From the NCBI GenBank assembly GCA_905233985.1, contig CAJOFA010000009.1, positions 1 to 64,000 of the forward strand: a stretch of 64,000 nt of DNA, given 5' to 3'. The position numbers were made by a program, and so were the translations under genes. The notes beneath the pieces are model-generated. The model did not search any database, was not told the DNA's origin, and was given only the letters and a program-made list of their open reading frames with translations. The stretch comes from an uncultured Prevotella sp. GTDB taxonomy: Bacteria > Bacteroidota > Bacteroidia > Bacteroidales > Bacteroidaceae. Numbering within the stretch: the stretch's first letter is position 1; each line of letters starts with the position of its first letter. Below, in pieces: positions 62,642 through 64,000 of the stretch.

Positions 62642-64000
62642 TGTTCTATAGTTTTTGTGATTGATGATTGCGAAGGTGCATATTCCCAGCCTTCCAGCTC
62701 GCTGGCAAGCTCAGGTAGTTGGTTGCGGTAGAAGACAGGTTCCTTGATGCCCTGCCTTTTCTGCTTCCGATAGTCGTCAAGCAGTCGGAAGGCATAGCGG
62801 CCTAACAAGACGATGGCCGTGAGGTTGCAGGCCGTAAGGAAGGCCATAAAGAAATCGACGATATTCCACACCAGTTCAAAGCTCGCAATAGCACCGAAGA
62901 TGACCATTACACCCGCCGAACAGATGCGATAGACGGTCATTACCGTCGGGTTGGGTGTGATAAAGCGGATGTTGGCCTCGCCGTAATAGTAGTTGCCGAT
63001 GATGCTGGAGAAAGCGAAGAGGAAGATGGCGATGGCTATGAATATAGGGCCTGCTGTTCCCACTTCCGACTGCAGGGCAGACTGTGTAAGGGCGATACCG
63101 TTCAATTCCGGCACGTTATACAGACCGCTGATGAGAATGATGAACGCCGTACAGGAGCACACCAGCAATGTGTCGGTGAAGACACCGAGTGCCTGGATGA
63201 GTCCCTGCTTCACGGGGTGGCTTGTGGTGGCCGTTGCTGCCACATTAGGAGCACTGCCTTCACCGGCTTCGTTGGAAAAGAGTCCGCGTTTCACGCCGTT
63301 CATGATTGTAGCACCGATACCTCCACCAATGACTTTCTCAACGCCGAAAGCATCAAGCACGATGACCTTGAAGACATGCGGAATATGCTCAATGTTCATC
63401 ACGATGATGAAAATGGCAAGAACGACATATCCGATGGCCATTACCGGTACCAGGACAGCACTGACATGAGCGATACGCTGAATACCACCAAAGACGATGA
63501 ACAGCCCCAGGGCTGCCAGCACCGGTCCAACCCACACGGGCGACCAGCCGAAGGCTTCCTGCATAGCACCACAAATGGTGTTCGCCTGGATGGAGTTGTT
63601 GGACAGTCCGAACTGACACGTGATGAGTACGGCAAACGTAACAGCCATCCAACGCTGATGCAGTCCTCGCTGGATATAGTAGGCAGGGCCGCCGATGAAC
63701 GAGTCCTTATGTTTCTGCTTGAACAGCTGTGCGAGTGTTGACTCCACGAAGGCCGTTGCCGAACCGATGAGGGCAATGACCCACATCCAGAACACAGCAC
63801 CCGGGCCACCGATGGCGATGGCCGACGCCACACCTGCCAGATTGCCCGTGCCGACACGCGTCGCCACACTGACGGCAAAAGCCTGAAACGAGGAGATGTG
63901 TTTTTGTGTTTGCTTTTCCTTGACCTGTGTTTCTACGGTGTTGACTGCCGAGTCGGTGAGGAGGCGCAGCATTTCGCCTACCATACGAAACTGAACGAAG
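62638..64000 (-). CDS. alanine/glycine:cation symporter (AGCS family), 5' end outside window
   Basis: An inner-membrane Na+ or H+ coupled amino-acid carrier with 10-11 segments. Its 5' end lies beyond the window: codons for FVQFR continue upstream of the ATG at 63984, matching the family's FRKFGEMLRLL region, so that ATG is internal. Signatures seen are VATRVGTGNLAGVASAIAIG, TIMNGVKRGLFSNEAGEGSA (the family motif) and NYYYGEANIRF. About the first 60-70 residues are missing. The stop overlaps the GH3 start by 4 bp. Confidence 0.9.
   Translation of the reverse strand, partial: FVQFRMVGEMLRLLTDSAVNTVETQVKEKQTQKHISSFQAFAVSVATRVGTGNLAGVASAIAIGGPGAVFWMWVIALIGSATAFVESTLAQLFKQKHKDSFIGGPAYYIQRGLHQRWMAVTFAVLITCQFGLSNNSIQANTICGAMQEAFGWSPVWVGPVLAALGLFIVFGGIQRIAHVSAVLVPVMAIGYVVLAIFIIVMNIEHIPHVFKVIVLDAFGVEKVIGGGIGATIMNGVKRGLFSNEAGEGSAPNVAATATTSHPVKQGLIQALGVFTDTLLVCSCTAFIILISGLYNVPELNGIALTQSALQSEVGTAGPIFIAIAIFLFAFSSIIGNYYYGEANIRFITPNPTVMTVYRICSAGVMVIFGAIASFELVWNIVDFFMAFLTACNLTAIVLLGRYAFRLLDDYRKQKRQGIKEPVFYRNQLPELASELEGWEYAPSQSSITKTIEQ

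Noticed and set aside
63982..63984. ATG at 63984 as the start of the alanine symporter
   Set aside because: Codons upstream (FVQFR) continue the conserved family sequence to the window edge, so the true start lies outside.

Overview
The window looks like a piece of a Bacteroidales chromosome, most likely Prevotellaceae (Prevotella/Segatella type). The reasons are SusC/SusD outer-membrane pairs, promoters of the Bacteroidetes form TTTG-N19/20-TAnnTTTG instead of -35/-10 boxes, the near absence of Shine-Dalgarno sequences, an HU-HIG type DNA-binding protein, and a xylan cluster in the order known from Prevotella bryantii (symporter, GH10, GH43, with an SGNH esterase beside it). No rRNA, tRNA or CRISPR array was seen.

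Layout. 1-90: apparent right end of an insertion sequence abutting a glycosyltransferase pair (79-2120, minus). 2140-10159 (minus): a tightly spaced run of an APH-like kinase, a RelA/SpoT-domain protein, a cytidylate-kinase-like protein, a very large single-chain ABC amino-acid importer (frameshifted), histidine decarboxylase, a HAD-phosphatase lipoprotein and a collapsed VanX-type dipeptidase. 10325-12783: cell-envelope genes (GT2, a GT6 enzyme of the ABO-transferase family, a lipid A type acyltransferase). 12951-15831: repeat-rich region with a frameshifted hypothetical gene, a WG-repeat protein, an HU-like protein and several inverted or tandem repeats. 15832-31935: a starch/maltooligosaccharide locus with patatin, GH97 (SusB-like), GH77 with two CBM20 domains, an MFS importer and a LacI regulator on the minus strand, facing susCDEF on the plus strand, with a perfect LacI-type operator between them. 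32046-41000: housekeeping genes (argH, pyrE, comF, recX, prmC) and a pair of Cache-domain sensor proteins of which one has lost its phospho-accepting His. 41021-45364: a plus operon (hypothetical, DUF2851, thioesterase, dprA, dusB). 45400-51745: the xylan locus with an orphan ECF sigma factor. 51841-64000: a membrane-bound AraC regulator, an M16 peptidase, a PfkB kinase, a flavodiiron protein, a LOG protein, a DEAD-box helicase, GH3 and an alanine:sodium symporter cut by the window edge.

How the parts work together. SusCDEF would bind starch and carry oligosaccharides across the outer membrane, GH97 would trim them in the periplasm, the MFS protein would carry maltooligosaccharides inward, and the cytoplasmic CBM20-GH77 enzyme would rework them. 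LacI would sense an intracellular product. No SusG-type amylase and no SusR are present here. The xylan cluster gives deacetylation, endo-cleavage, side-chain or end-group removal and uptake.

The most unusual observations are (i) a permease-SBP-ATPase importer in one chain whose substrate-binding domain is circularly permuted, next to histidine decarboxylase; (ii) several unrelated families of 7- or 8-bp period repeats that encode the hydrophobic cores of signal peptides or in-frame linkers of real proteins; (iii) GC-rich palindromic elements inserted in frame in two genes; and (iv) a portable promoter module found three times.
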